From Candidatus Rifleibacteriota bacterium (GTDB lineage: Bacteria; UBP17; UBA6191; JACPRK01), in NCBI GenBank assembly GCA_016213865.1, contig JACQZL010000002.1:1-6201 (forward strand): a stretch of 6,201 bases of DNA, given 5' to 3'. Made by a program: the position numbers and the translations under genes. The notes beneath the pieces were generated by a model, which worked only from the letters and a program-made list of their open reading frames with translations, made no database searches and was not told where the DNA came from. Within the stretch, counting starts at the first letter, position 1, and every line of letters begins with the position of its first letter. This document shows, one piece after another, positions 5,495 to 6,201 of the stretch.

Positions 5495-6201
5495 GTGGGC
5501 AAGAAATCGCGTGATACCAACAGACCTGAGGATGCCGCCGCGCAGGTGACCGGTGCGCCGCCTTCTTGCGGCTGCCCGGAGCCCTCGTGTTCCGAAACTG
5601 CCGGCCCTCGCGAGTTCGCGATCGAGACCGTCGACCTGGTCAAGGAGTATTGGGACCGTGAGGCCTCGTTCTTCACCAAGAAAAAGAAGCGCGTGGTCAA
5701 CGGCGTCAACCTGCAGATCCGCCCCGGTGAGATCTACGGCTTTCTCGGCAAGAACGGCGCCGGCAAGACCACGACGATCAAGATGGTGCTGGGCCTGACC
5801 TTTCCCACCTCGGGTTCCATCCGTATCTTCGGCCACGAGGGCATCACCCCGGAGGCGAAGGCCCTGATCGGGTTCGCTCCCGAGAAACCGGCCTTTTACA
5901 ACCACCTGCGCGCCACCGAGCTTCTCATCTACGCGGGCGAACTCATGGGCCTGCGGCGCAAGGAGCTTCCCAAGCGCGCCGCCGAGCTGCTCGAGCTGGT
6001 CGGGCTTGCCGGCGAGGGCAACACCCTGGTCATGAACTTCTCCAAGGGTATGCAGCAGCGGCTGGGCGTGGCCCAAGCGCTGGTGGCCGACCCGAAGCTG
6101 CTCATCTTCGACGAGCCGGCCACGGGGCTCGATCCCTTCGGTCGCAAGTTCATCAAGGACCTGATGCTCGAGCTCAAGCGGCAGGGCAAGACCGTCTTTT
6201 T
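5495..6201 (+). CDS. ABC transporter ATP-binding protein, ABC-2/exporter type (3' end beyond window)
   Basis: Cytoplasmic ATPase subunit that would power an integral-membrane permease, probably encoded just past the window. 235 codons are present. Motifs: Walker A GKNGAGKTTT (85-94), the PE-type Q-loop region IGFAPEKPAFYNHL (125-138), signature NFSKGMQQR (181-189) in place of LSGGQ, Walker B KLLIFDE (201-207), and D-loop ATGLDP. The FSKGM variant signature with GEIYGFLGKNGAGK is common in ATPases paired with ABC-2 permeases. The H-loop lies beyond the edge. The GTG at 5495 is the first usable start after the in-frame cheB stop; its Shine-Dalgarno is weak, and the GTG at 5546 is an alternative. 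An N-terminal extension of about 40 residues contains CGCPEPSC (Cys25, Cys27, Cys32). A lysine-rich TKKKKR insert (61-66) precedes the nucleotide-binding core. The transported substrate is unknown. Confidence 0.9.
   Translation, partial: MGKKSRDTNRPEDAAAQVTGAPPSCGCPEPSCSETAGPREFAIETVDLVKEYWDREASFFTKKKKRVVNGVNLQIRPGEIYGFLGKNGAGKTTTIKMVLGLTFPTSGSIRIFGHEGITPEAKALIGFAPEKPAFYNHLRATELLIYAGELMGLRRKELPKRAAELLELVGLAGEGNTLVMNFSKGMQQRLGVAQALVADPKLLIFDEPATGLDPFGRKFIKDLMLELKRQGKTVF

Noticed and set aside
4862..5896. An identical 18-base stretch at 4862-4879 and 5879-5896
   Set aside because: Both encode PEKPAF in frame, in unrelated genes (the cheB linker and the ABC Q-loop region). Similarity does not extend beyond it, so it is probably chance with shared codon bias.
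3737..6076. Very long minus-strand open frame (779 codons) antisense to the ABC, cheB and glycosyltransferase genes
   Set aside because: It mirrors three genes with clear family motifs on the plus strand. Its translation is Arg/Gly/Asp/Leu-rich with no recognisable domain, as expected from codon bias in GC-rich DNA.

Overview
The window is GC-rich bacterial chromosomal DNA with seven protein genes in three transcription blocks. No rRNA, tRNA or CRISPR is visible. The mix (UbiA/UbiX-type quinone enzymes, a divergent ClpP, glutamate racemase, a stand-alone CheB and an ABC-2-type ATPase) would suit a Planctomycetota-like or similar environmental lineage. That placement is a weak impression, since no marker gene settles it.

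Minus-strand block, 1-1796, transcribed right to left: a UbiA-family prenyltransferase, then a UbiX-family flavin prenyltransferase, then a ClpP-family serine peptidase cut off by the left window edge. The first two look like a quinone-biosynthesis pair, plausibly futalosine-type menaquinone. The ubiA/ubiX junction is abnormal. UbiA loses family resemblance just before its expected end and runs on, out of character, through ubiX. UbiX lacks both a usable start codon and the first part of its FMN-binding N-terminus. One small deletion or an assembly error would explain both. ubiX overlaps the clpP start by 44 bases.

The divergent intergenic region, 1797-2138, is mostly taken up by a short non-coding element. 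It has 12-bp exact direct repeats at its edges (1805-1816, 2079-2090), imperfect terminal inverted repeats just inside them, and two oppositely oriented arrays of an 8-bp unit, ACACRGAG. It has the form of a MITE-like insertion and begins 8 bases upstream of the ubiA start codon.

Plus-strand block, 2139-4102: murI (glutamate racemase, D-Glu for peptidoglycan) is joined by a TGATG stop/start overlap to a divergent GT-B-type glycosyltransferase, which suggests a cell-envelope role for the pair.

Plus-strand block, 4136-6201: a promoter-like sequence, a 9-bp-stem hairpin and a strong ribosome binding site precede a TTG-started cheB (receiver plus methylesterase with a long Ala/Pro/Gln-rich linker). 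After 45 bases comes the ATP-binding subunit of an ABC exporter, truncated by the right edge. No other chemotaxis gene is in view.
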